A stretch of DNA of 64,000 bases from the NCBI GenBank assembly GCA_944989445.1, contig CALYLW010000038.1, forward strand, positions 167,501 through 231,500, read 5' to 3'. The notes under the pieces were generated by a model. It was given only the letters and a program-made list of their open reading frames with translations, ran no database searches and was not told the DNA's origin. Below, in pieces: positions 22,876 through 32,359 of the stretch. The position numbers and the translations under genes are program-made. The DNA is from Ampullaceana balthica (taxonomy: Eukaryota > Mollusca > Gastropoda > Lymnaeidae). How positions within the stretch are numbered: position 1 is the stretch's first letter; every line of letters begins with the position of its first letter.

Positions 22876-24854
22876 TTTGTTTTCCTCCTTAAAGTTGTGC
22901 ACTTTGTTTTGGAGATAATTATTTTATCAGTTTTCTTTAAAGCGAGCCCCGTTGTTTCGCCTTTTGTATTTATTGTTTTTCAAAAGAGGAATTAGATTTG
23001 GATCACACAGTAGTTTCCGAGCTGCGTCGCAAAAGGTTGCAGGGCTCTGCTATAGGTGACCGCGAGAGGACTATTCTATATTTAGCTACTCGCTCATCCC
23101 CCAACCCATATGCGGCAGACAGTACTTCGAATCATTCATGAAATTATTCCACATAATCGATTCTCAGTTAAGGGTTTGGACAGCGTGATGTATAATAATA
23201 CACTTTAAAAGGATGCTCTGCGTTCAATACGATTGCACGCTCGGTGTGAAATATACAGCATTTTGTTTTCCCCCCGGATAACAGAGGTGTTTCAATACGG
23301 CGAGTGTGTACAATTTAATGATATATATTTGTGTTTAGGATTTTCCATAATATGTTTTATTTGTCTTGGTGATCAATGATAATTTTAGCAATGTAATATT
23401 ACATACATTATGATATATTAAATCCAACATTTAATACCAGGGTTTACACACTCCATTAACTATCAATCGGCTAAGCCTGAATCAGTGAATCAGGCGCTTA
23501 AAATGGGCCATTCATAGGGCCAGAAACATTTTCGTGTTAGAGCATTAATAGTTTCACTCGTTACCGTTTTTATTTTTTAAAAGAATTTTTTAATTTATGG
23601 CTCAAACAGTGGTCAAGAAAATCAATTTTAAGCCATTGCTCCAAAATAAATTTAAGTCAACATTAAACCCACATACCTTTCGAAATGGAGTCAAGGAAAA
23701 TTTGATGTGCGCACTACGGAACAAATATTTTTGTGGGTGGTCAGACTGCACAAAATATTTTTTATCCCGACGGGCGTGCACGGCTGTGCAAGACGGTGCA
23801 CCGCCGTTTTTCACTGAGCAAGTGTAGCCATGCACACTTAGTTATGACATTTTTTTTTCTTAAAAAAAAACAACGGCGGTATACTGCAGTGTAGCTACAG
23901 CTTAATCATAACTGATGATAGATAGCCTATCAATATGTTTAGGCGAATTTATTTGTTTTAACTTTATTATTGTTTATGTTTAAATATCCACTATTACCTC
24001 CATAAATATTCACGTAGCCTACCCCATTATGTTAAAATACCTCCTTCGGTTTACCGCTGATTTCCATTTTTAAACTAGATGGAAAATTAATTTGAGAAAA
24101 TATAAAAATTGTTTTTTTAAAATATCTTTAATTGGAAAAAAAATTGTCCGGAAGGTGAAATTCATTTGGCTTATGAACTCATTTTTTGCAATGTTTTAGA
24201 AAAGAATTGTTACAGGCTTGTCTGCCTTTCTATTACTATTGTTCAAATTGGGATTCCCAAAGCTCTGAGCATCATGTTTTAAACGTATATACGTGTACAT
24301 TTACATTATATATATACATATATAATATAAATGTATATTGCGTAATAGACAAAAATATTGACATTAATTACGTAAATCACAATAGACATTAAAATATTTG
24401 CACATTTTGTAAATCACCTCATGAAATGCGTGTAAATCTTTTGTAATATGTCGTTCGTGTCTTGATATGTCTTTCTTTGACGTCATTTTTTCCCTCTGGT
24501 TGACTCAACCTCGTCGTCCCCCACCCCACCCAGTTCTTCCCCGAAGGGTTGTTTGGCGTGTACGATTCTCTCCCTCCGACCTTATACCATCCCCCCCTCC
24601 TCCAACCCATCCATTTTCTGATTTGTCGTCAGGTTTTCTGACCTTTCAGCCGCTGCCACTAACTGTTCGCTTTCTGATCAATAAGTCTTGTCTGTACAAT
24701 GAAATTGACATTAGCAGACCTGGGCCTGACAGTGACCCATCTTTGCCATAATACGACATTGTCTAGAGACTCAATTAGACTCACAAAAAGCCCACTGTCC
24801 CTGATGTGGCGTTATACTTTGTATTTTAAGTATGATAAACACTGTCTAAAGACT
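22876..24854. other. Spacer, no gene seen
   Basis: Frames at 23597-23835 (both strands), 24186-24392 and 24419-24751 have no recognisable domain or splice context. An AT-only TATATA stretch lies near 24306-24330. A GCACGGCTGTGCAAGACGGT block near 23780 is GC-rich with short inverted motifs but was not assigned. Confidence 0.45.
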
Positions 24855-25425
24855 CAAGAGATAGGTTGCTGGGAGTGGAAAAGATAGGTTGCAAGGCCTC
24901 GAAAAGGTGGGTTGTTAAGCCTGGGAAAGATACATTCCTAGGCCTGGAAAAGATAGATTCCTTAGGCTTGAAAAGATAGGTTGCTAGGCCTCGAAAAGGT
25001 GGGTTGTTAAGCATGGGAAAGACACATTCCTAGGCCTGGAAAAGATAGATTCCTTAGACTTGAAAAGATAGGTTGCCAGGCCTTGAAAAGGTGGGTTGTT
25101 AAGCCTGGGAAAGACACATTCCTAGGCCTGGAAAAGACAGATTCCTTAGACTTGAAAAGATAGGTTGCAAGGCCTCGAAAAGGTGGGGTGTTAAGCCTGG
25201 GAAAGATACGTTGCTAGGCCTGGAAAAGATAGATTCCTTAGACTTGAAAAGATAGGTTGCAAGGCCTCGAAAAGGTGGGGTGTTAAGCTTATCCTATAAA
25301 AGAATGAAGGCTATAATGCCTAGAAAAGATAGGAAGATGTATCTAGAAAAGAAAGGTTGCTGGGCCTATAAAAAATAAGATGCTTGGCCTAGAAAGATAG
25401 GCAGTTAAGCCCAGATAAAATTGAA
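24855..25425. repeat. 23-bp minisatellite with 92-bp tetrameric core
   Basis: GATAGGTTGC(A/T/C)AGGCCT recurs at 24883, 24975, 25067, 25159 and 25251, each step exactly 92 bp. Each 92-bp unit consists of four related 23-mers: GAAAAGATAGGTTGCAAGGC, CGAAAAGGTGGGTTGTTAAG, GGGAAAGATACATTCCTAGG and GGAAAAGATAGATTCCTTAG types. From about 25290 to 25425 only irregular single monomers remain (AGAAAAGATAGGAAG, AGAAAAGAAAGGTTGCTGGG). No protein is expected. Confidence 0.95.
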
Positions 25426-25579
25426 TTGGTGATAAAATAAAATACACGCGGTATGAAAGAGCCGTGAGAGTTGTTATGGAAATGCCAAGGTGCGGCAGTT
25501 TATAAACAAAACACAATGCGCACCCCCGCATCCGGAACTCCCACGCTCGGGAGAATTATTTTTGGATGACCATGACCGT
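25426..25579. other. GC-richer spacer before candidate promoter
   Basis: Contains CpG-bearing sequence (GCACCCCCGCATCCGGAACT). No gene assigned. Confidence 0.35.
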
Positions 25580-25690
25580 CCAATCAAAATTGCTGCGAAT
25601 GATCACGCTGCGCCCTTTCGAAAGGCGGTGGCGACAGCTAGGTGCGGTTTCTATAAAAACTTCGTTTTCTGCAATACTCTCACAACCATA
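25580..25690 (+). promoter_or_regulatory. Candidate pol II core promoter (weak)
   Basis: CCAATCA at 25580-25586 lies about 70 bp upstream of CTATAAAAACTT (TATAAAA at 25652-25658), in a locally GC- and CpG-richer stretch. A start site would be expected near 25683. What would be transcribed is unknown: about 130 bp downstream an R1 repeat copy interrupts. An overlapping frame from ATG 25566 encodes an arginine-rich N terminus that resembles a mitochondrial presequence (SKLLRMITLRPFERRWRQLG), but no splice donor or protein family supports it. Both readings are inference from short motifs. Confidence 0.2.
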
Positions 25691-25820
25691 TCTTCATGTG
25701 CGTGCCAGTTTTTCTACGCAGTCCTTTCTGAAAGTCCCCGGAGTGGTTGGACTCACACAAAAAGTCCTTTGTCTACGCTCCTTTAAATCAGCTGCACTAA
25801 AAGTGTGCAACAGTCTTTTT

Positions 25821-26310
25821 AAATCCTTTATATTAACTCGTGGTGTCTGGTTGAACCCTTGATTGCTTGTTGGTCGCCAAAACTTTGGATCAATTTTTAA
25901 CCCACTTTCCCGTAAGCTAGCGAGCTGAAATTTAGCAGGCAGTTTTGTGGCGATGATAAAAACTATGTATGAAAATTTCAGCTCGATCGCATGTACCGTA
26001 ATTAAATTATTTAATTTTTAGATTATTTTATGTATTCCTATGTAACATGTTATTTTTTGAGATAGTGTCGCGGTGCGTATTATATTGAACAACATTTCTG
26101 TCGCGCAATAAGGTGCGTATTTTATTGACAGCACTTTTTATAAACATATTCCTGATCGGTGCGCATTATGTTAAACATGTTTTACGACACAACTGCAATT
26201 TTTATTTTTGGATGGTCTTGCGCTGCGTATTATATTGAACATTCTTTTAGTTACGTCTCGTACATAAAGGATTTATAGTGAAAAAATTGTTTTTTTTACG
26301 GGTTTTTTAA
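25821..26310 (+). mobile_element. Dispersed repeat R1, complete copy
   Basis: Starts AAATCCTTTATATTAACTCG then TGGTGTCTGG. It carries GAGCTGAAATTTAGCAGGCA, CGCATGTACCGTAATTAAAT, the four GTGCGTATTATATT-like motifs between about 26080 and 26250, and the end module TACATAAAGGATTTATAGTG plus a TTTTTTTACGGGTT tail. Overall arrangement matches the copy at 22372 closely, with small indels and fewer CTTG units. Confidence 0.7.
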
Positions 26311-26607
26311 AATTAAATTTTGTGAAGAGTGTGAGAAGAAAAACAAATGTAAACAAAAATGTTTTTTTTTCTCTCATTTAAGACAGTTTTTTTTAACACC
26401 AGAGCGGATCAAACATGCTGGAATAGCATGGACTGTTGGTGATATAGAAGAACGCCAACATCATCTTCATAATATTACACACTACACAACACTGCTTACA
26501 ACACTGACAATACAATCTTATATCCCGCTACAGTATCACTCAATTTGCTTCTTGGGATGGTCATGTTGTCTTCACCCCGGCGGGTTGACAAAAGTTTTAA
26601 TATTATT
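26311..26607. other. Spacer, no gene seen
   Basis: No recognisable feature. Confidence 0.5.
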
Positions 26608-27583
26608 TTAGTTTGGCCATGTTGAATTGACCATGTTGGTTTTTTCAATTTGGCTTGACCATGTTGGTTTGGTCATTTTGGCTTGACCATGTTGGTTTGG
26701 TCGTGTTGGCTTGACCATGTTGGTTTGTTCATGTTGTCTTGACCATGTTGGTTTGGTCGTGTTGGCTTGACCATGTTGGTTTGGTCATGTTGGCTTGACC
26801 ATGTTGGTTTGGTCGTGTTGGCTTGACCATGTTGGTTTGGTCGTGTTGGCTTGACCATGTTGGTTTGGTCATGTTGTCTTGACCATGTTGGTTTGGTCGT
26901 GTTGGCTTGACCATGTTGGTTTGGTCATGTTGGCTTGACCATGTTGGTTTGGTCGTGTTGGCTTGACCATGTTGGTTTGGTCATGTTGGCTTGACCATGT
27001 TGGTTTGGTCATGTTGGCTTGACCATGTTGGTTTGGTCATGTTGGCTTGACCATGTTGGTTTTGTCATGTTGGCTTGACCATGTTGGTTTGGTCATGTTG
27101 GCTTGACCATGTTGGTTTGGTCATGTTGGCTTGACCATGTTGGTTTGGTCATGTTGGCTTGACCATGTTGGTTTGGTCATGTTGGCTTGACCATGTTGGT
27201 TTGGTCATGTTGGCTTGACCATGTTGCTTTGGTCATGTTGGCTTGACCATGTTGGTTAGGTCATGTTGGCTTGACCATGTTGGCTTGGTCATGTTGGCTT
27301 GACCATGTTGGTTTGGTCATGTTGGCTTGACCATGTTGGTTTGGTCATGTTGGCTTGACCATGTTTGTTTGGTCAGGATGGCTTGACCTTGTTGGCTTGA
27401 CCATGTTATCTTGACCATTTTTGTTTTGTCCATGTTGCCTTGGCCTCGTTAGCTTGAACATGTTAGCTTGACCATGTTGGCTTAACCATGTTGGCTTGAC
27501 CATGTTGGCTTGACATTTTGGCATGACCATTTAGGCTTGACCATGTTGGCTTGACCATGTTGGCTTGACCATTTTGGCTTGAC
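26608..27583. repeat. 14-bp minisatellite with 28-bp dimeric core
   Basis: The core alternates TTGGTTTGGTCATG and TTGGCTTGACCATG, giving a 28-bp period across about 26690-27360. The right edge (27360-27583) is mostly single TTGGCTTGACCATG monomers with substitutions. The two monomers carry GGTCA and TGACC, which are inverse to each other, so the array is a ladder of alternating inverted pentamers. A few further monomers follow the solo LTR at 27904-28020. Open frames on the minus strand are repeat artefacts. Confidence 0.95.
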
Positions 27584-27588
27584 CATTT

Positions 27589-27898
27589 TGTCACATGTGA
27601 TTAACATAATTTTGTGACGTAAGGTCACGTGTATAAGAAATGCGGGAAGAAAGGAGCATTTCTATTGGTTGAAAGTGTTGGGCGAACAGTTGTGTGTAGA
27701 TTTCCGTCGAGGAAAGATGTATGGTGTATGCCTCAAGATTTCCACGTTATATTACCTCAAATGATATCTGTGTGTACATAATATATATATATATATTAAA
27801 GTTGTTTTGGATAAACGAATTCTTCAGTGAATTATTGTGCACAAGATTATTTACTGTGAGAACGCCTACATAAAGAGAAACATAAAGTTATCGTTACA
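27589..27898 (+). mobile_element. Solo LTR with 5-bp target duplication
   Basis: The element begins TGTCACATGTGATTAAC and ends TTATCGTTACA, so it has the TG...CA ends of LTR retrotransposons with short inverted TGTCAC/GTTACA termini. It is flanked by CATTT at 27584-27588 and the same CATTT at 27899-27903. It is 310 bp long. A TATAAG box lies near 27633 and an ATTAAA polyadenylation-type signal near 27796. E-box-like CACGTG and CRE-like TGACGTAA motifs lie near 27613-27629. TGT...ACA ends are common in Ty3/Gypsy LTRs, but no internal region remains to decide. It interrupts the 14-bp minisatellite. Confidence 0.75.
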
Positions 27899-27903
27899 CA
27901 TTT

Positions 27904-28020
27904 TAGCTTGACCATGTTGGCTTGGCCATATTTGTTTACCATTTAGGCTTGACTTTGTTGACTTAACCCTGTTGGCCTGACCATGTTGGCTTGACCATGT
28001 CGTCTTCACCTTCTTGTCCT
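27904..28020. repeat. Diverged edge of the 14-bp minisatellite
   Basis: Irregular GCTTGACCATGTTG-type monomers, with several substituted forms (GACTTAACCCTG, GCCTGACCATG). They continue the array beyond the solo LTR. Confidence 0.8.
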
Positions 28021-28625
28021 GACCTGATGTAATAACTTTCCCAATGAAATCCATGTCATTGATTGTGATTTAGACTTTAATCTTATGGTCCTCCCCATCA
28101 TTATTGTTTAAAAGAAATATTTCACACGGATGAGCAGTTACCACCGTAAAACAATTGATGTTTATGATGAAAGGTCACGTTACATTAATAAAACTCAAAG
28201 GAGAAGGGAAAAAAACAACAACCACAAGTCAGGATAAAAAGCTTCCCGGAAAAGACCGATCTAATTGTCTGCTGCATCCCTGCAAGGTGCGCTCAACAGA
28301 TTAATCAATATAAGGAATAGTTTTGCTGGCGTCCAAGGACTTGAATATTGAGAAGGTGATGATTGCTATAAAAAAATATACCCAGAACAGTTCTAGAGTA
28401 TGTCTGAGTGTTCCCTGTATATTTGTTAACATGACGGATACATTCCAATATTGCAGCAGGATACCTGGTAAAAGTTTATTTTTTTCCGCAATAGCAAACG
28501 GATTTCAAACTTTTCTTTAAATGATAATCGTGGCTTATGTGCATCATCATGGCATGATATTTTGTAGTCTAACTAAGCGCACTGACGAACCGTTAAATGT
28601 TAACAGTCTCAGTTTAGCCCCAGGC
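28021..28625. other. Spacer, no gene confirmed
   Basis: The 65-codon plus frame at 28323-28520 contains four cysteines and a possible donor at CCTG|GTAAAA (about 28468), but no family is recognised and it is not called. Confidence 0.4.
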
Positions 28626-29905
28626 CACACCTGACCCAGCTTGATACACATCCCACCACACACACCACAACACACACACCCCACCACACACACCCTACCA
28701 TCTCCGAGGCCCCACACACACAAGTTTCATACATATCTCACCACATAAACCCAACCAGATACATGCCATCACACACACCCCATCACACACACCCCACCAC
28801 ACACACACCCACCACAAACCCCACTACACACACCACACCACAACACCCTACCATCTCCGAGGACCCATGCACCCAAGTTTCATACATATCTCAGAATCTC
28901 ACTACATACACCCCATCACACACGCCCCACCACAAACCCCACCACACACACCACACCACACACACCCTATCATCTCCGAGGACCCATACACCCAAGTTTC
29001 ATACATATCTCATCACATACTACCCACCACACACATGCCATCACACACACCCTACCCCACCACACACACCCCACCACACACCCCCACCAAATACAGCCCA
29101 CCACACACACCCCACTACACACACCCCACCACACACAACCCACCACTCACAACCCACCACCCACACCCCACCACACACATGCCATCACACCCCCACCACA
29201 CACGCCATCACACACACCCCACACCCCAGCACATAAATGCCATCACACACACCCCCCCACATACACCCCACCACACACACCCCACCACACACACCCCACC
29301 ACACACACCCCACCACACACAACCCAACCCCACACCCCACCCCACACACCCCACCACACACATGCCATCACACACACCCCACACCCCAGCACATAAATGC
29401 CATCACACACACCCCACCACATACACCCCACCACACACAACCCAGCACACACACCCCACCACACACAACCCACCACACCCAACCCAACCCCACACCCCAC
29501 CACACACATGCCATCACACCCCCACCACACACACTCCACAACACACAATCCCCCACACACAACCCACCACACACAACCCACCACACACAGCCCACCACAC
29601 AAAACCTACCACACACAACCCACCACACACACCCTATCATCTCCAAGGACCCATACACCCAAGTTTCATACATATCTCACCACATACACCCCTCCACACA
29701 CATACCATCACACACACCCTACCCCACCACACGTACCCCACCCCACATACCACACCACACACCTCACCCCACGCACCCCACCGCACACACCCACCACACA
29801 CACCCCACCACACACACCCCACCACACACCCCCCACCACACACCCCCACCACACACACCCCACCACACAACCCACCACACACATCTCGCCATCTCTTAGA
29901 TAACC
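28626..29905. repeat. CA-rich minisatellite (CCCCACCACACACA type) with embedded modules
   Basis: An imperfect 13-14 bp CCCCACCACACACA repeat. A longer non-CA module recurs inside: ATCTCCGAGGACCCA then AAGTTTCATACATATCTCA, at about 28700, 28852, 28970 and 29638. A second module, AGCACATAAATGCCATCACA, recurs at about 29228 and 29389. All large threonine-histidine-proline frames on plus and glycine-cysteine-valine frames on minus come from this composition. Confidence 0.9.
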
Positions 29906-30235
29906 CCCCCTGGCACCACCCGCCCCCGCTTCATACATACCCCACCAGACTCATCCCAATCGTCCCCGTGACGTGAAACAACGACAATCCCATCACCCCC
30001 CTAACCCCACGCTCATGGCATGACACTAAGATGGCGAGCGTCCTGACGTCTGCTCGTTAAAGAGATCTGCTTCTTGGCGTTTATTTTTATCTCGTCTGTT
30101 GCAAATATTGTTTTATATCAATTTGTTCTCGTTTCATTTCATTTTCTGATCTGCCGGCCGAATAAATCAATCAGAGCTTCGGCCGTGACGTCACGGCTCT
30201 TGTCTTGGACAAGTTCGAAAGATGTTTGTTGCACA
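29906..30235. other. Spacer before the 31-bp array
   Basis: Diverged CA-rich edge to about 29950, then unique-looking sequence with no exon recognised. Confidence 0.45.
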
Positions 30236-30625
30236 GCTCTCTGACCACAGTTTTCTCCTGTACAGCTATCTCTGACCACAGCGTTCTCCTGTACAGCTAT
30301 CTCTGACCACAGCTTTCTCCTGTACAGCTCTGTCGTACCACAACATTCTCATAGACATCGCTCTCTGACCACAGCGTTCTCCTGTACAGCTCTGTCTGAC
30401 CACAACATTCTCATATACAGCTCTCTCTGACCACAGCTTTCTCCTGTACAGCTCTGTCTTACCACAACATTCTCATATACAGCTCTCTCTCTGACCACAG
30501 CTTTCTCCTGTACAGCTCTGTCTGACCACAACATTCTCATATACAGCTCTTTCTCTCTGACCACAGCGTTCTCCTGTACAGCTCTCTCTGAACACAACAT
30601 TCTCCTGTACAGCTCTCGGTAAACC
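30236..30625. repeat. 31-33 bp minisatellite with dimer tendency
   Basis: About twelve copies of CTGACCACAGCTTTCTCCTG plus TACAGCTCTGT. Copies at 30241, 30272 and 30303 are 31 bp apart. Further on, two forms alternate (ACAGCGTTCTCCTGTACAGC and ACAACATTCTCATATACAGC), giving a 62-66 bp dimer. The 115-codon minus frame is a repeat translation. The array lies about 200 bp upstream of the exon at 30823. Confidence 0.9.
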
Positions 30626-30822
30626 CTAATGACGTCATCAATGAAATCGAACCACCCATTTTTATACACCCCTCTGTCTTCATTTGTCACCTTCAAGTAA
30701 ATATCATAATATGACTGGGGTATAAAAAAATATATAAAAAATTACCAGCTTTATTGAGCAATGTCATTAATTAATAATACTCATCACCTCCTCTTTTTTT
30801 CTTCTTCTTCTCTCCCTTTCAG

Positions 30823-30975
30823 TGCCCGCGGCGGAAGTGGCCGGCATCATATCAGGGGGAATCACTGTGATCGTATTCGCTGCAGTGGTGGGCGTGCTGT
30901 GCTGGAGGTTCCCGTCGTGTCGGTCCAGGTCATTCTGGGATAAAAACATCAAACGCGCCATCCGGAAACTCTACG
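30823..30975 (+). CDS. Internal coding exon: transmembrane segment of an unassigned membrane protein
   Basis: A pyrimidine tract and CCCTTTCAG acceptor precede 30823, and a CTACG|GTAAG donor follows 30975. The 153-nt exon starts with the last two bases of a codon and ends with one base, so it joins in phase to the exon at 40398. It encodes PAAEVAGIISGG, then about 22 hydrophobic residues ending in GVLCW, then a basic juxtamembrane stretch with two cysteines (RFPSCRSRSFWDKNIKRAIR). This suggests a single-pass membrane protein with a cytoplasmic C-terminal tail and possible palmitoylation of cysteines near the membrane. The GC-rich codon choice stands out from the AT-rich flanks. Upstream exons (the extracellular or lumenal part) are not identified. 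The topology resembles synaptotagmins and many other type I proteins. No C2 or other domain is visible, so no name is given. Confidence 0.7.
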
Positions 30976-31239
30976 GTAAGCAGGGGTCGAAGGTCAAATG
31001 TCGCGTTGAGTTGAGTGGGAGTTGGTGTCACGTGACGGCAGGATGACGACATCTAAGCGATTTGTTATAATAATGAAACAAAGGGGCTGACACATTTCTG
31101 ATAATTACAACATTTTCAAAAACAGCTTCTGCTACTTACAGCTATTGCTATTACAACAGTAACTACTTTCTTTTAAAAAGCAATTATTGTCACGAAAACA
31201 TTACACAATCAAAACTGGGCATCCTCATATTAATATTTA

Positions 31240-31322
31240 TCTCCATGTAAAGCGCTGTGAGCCAGGTTCCTTGCTGGGATACAGTGCTATATAAATTATC
31301 AATTATTATTATTATTATTATT
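31240..31322 (+). mobile_element. LINE 3' tail insertion (CR1/RTE-like end)
   Basis: TGTAAAGCGCTGTGAGCCAG, then TTGCTGGGATACAGTGCTAT and an (ATT)n end. The same AAGCGCTGTGAGCC and TACTGCACTATA arrangement with (ATT)n closes the LINE remnant at 39880-40392. The paired copy of the locus at 31620-31701 lacks this segment, which fixes its limits. Confidence 0.75.
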
Positions 31323-31339
31323 AATCTTTAAAATGTTAA

Positions 31340-31604
31340 GGGGCCGTTCATAAGTACGTCACGCTCCAGAAGGGGGAGGGGTGTATGTAAGTGTGACAGT
31401 TTGTGACATGGGGGAGGGGGGGTCCGACCATGTGTGACGTCACGGTGTTTTATATTAAATTTTAATTATTTTGTTAATAAAAAAACACATTTTTTGTTCA
31501 AAAGTGTGACGTACTTTAGGGGGGGGGGTCCGAGATTTGTGACAGTTTGTGACAGAGGGGAGGGAGGAGTTAAAAATTGTCAAAAAAAGCGTGACGTACT
31601 TTAT
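31340..31604. mobile_element. GGGGCCGTCC-type MITE, right end truncated
   Basis: Starts GGGGCCGTTCATAAGTACGT then CACGCTCC and a G-rich stretch. It contains TGACAGTTTGTGACATGGGG and TTTTTGTTCAAAAGTGTGAC and ends AAAAAGCGTGACGTACTTTA. The final TGGACGGCCCC is missing. It is the same family as 61208-61471. Confidence 0.8.
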
Positions 31605-31701
31605 ATTAGCAATACTTTTTTTTAAAGCAATTATTGTCACGAAAACATTACAAAATCAAAACTGGGAATCCTCATATTAATATTTAATCTTTAAAATATT
31701 A

Positions 31702-32110
31702 AACTGAATTTTGTTGAAAATATGTTTAATATATTAATTTTTTATAGGAAAAAAAAACAACAACCTTCTTCATATATTTTTGTGTCTAGTTCAATCAATT
31801 CAATTTAATTTGTACAACGGCGATATCACTAATTTAGCTAATGAATAATATGTGGTATAACCTATAAATAGTTTTTTCTAAAAACGCCTTTGATAACTAT
31901 GGTTTAAAAAAAAATGTAAGAATAAAATATATCAATCCCAATGTTTCTCGTTTTGATTCGTAGAATTAAAAAAAACAAAACTTTTTAATATTTAATGGAC
32001 TCTGTCGTTCTTAATAACATTTGTTTATAGGTTAACTGAGTTCATTGTTCTGATTTAGAAGTAACATTACGGACAATTAACTTGCTTGATAAATAAGCGA
32101 TACATCACAA
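31702..32110. other. AT-rich intronic spacer
   Basis: No feature recognised. It lies in the intron between the two exons. Confidence 0.5.
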
Positions 32111-32113
32111 TTT

Positions 32114-32282
32114 ACGCACGCACACACACAAACACACACGCACGCACACACACACACACGCACACACACACGCACGCACGCACACATACACACGCACACC
32201 CACCCCCCACACACACACATAAAACACACACACACAGACACACACACACACACAGACACACACACACACGCACACACACACA
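32114..32282. repeat. CA/GT microsatellite with CG interruptions
   Basis: Imperfect (CA)n with CGCACG, GACACA and CCCCCC interruptions. Cysteine-valine and threonine-histidine frames on both strands are artefacts. Confidence 0.95.
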
Positions 32283-32359
32283 TATGGTGCCCAAGAAGCA
32301 GTTGAGAGGACGAGCACATGAATCAACCGCTTGCCACATCTTCAGACAATGCCAAACTT

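Larger units (their letters stand above)
31171..31701. repeat. Short direct duplication flanking a MITE
   Basis: AAGCAATTATTGTCACGAAA then ACATTAC(A)CAATCAAAACTGG, CATCCTCATATTAATATTTA and CTTTAAAAT(G/A)TTAA occur in the left copy (31171-31339) and again at 31620-31701. The left copy is interrupted by a LINE 3' tail (31240-31322) that the right copy lacks. The MITE at 31340-31604 lies between them. Confidence 0.8.

Noticed and set aside
28323..28520. Cysteine-containing 65-codon frame as an upstream exon of the membrane protein
   Set aside because: A weak donor can be drawn, but no clear acceptor or signal-peptide pattern is visible.
28763..29976. Threonine-histidine-proline frames up to 369 codons and glycine-cysteine-valine frames on the minus strand
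   Set aside because: Low-complexity CA-rich repeat read in several frames.
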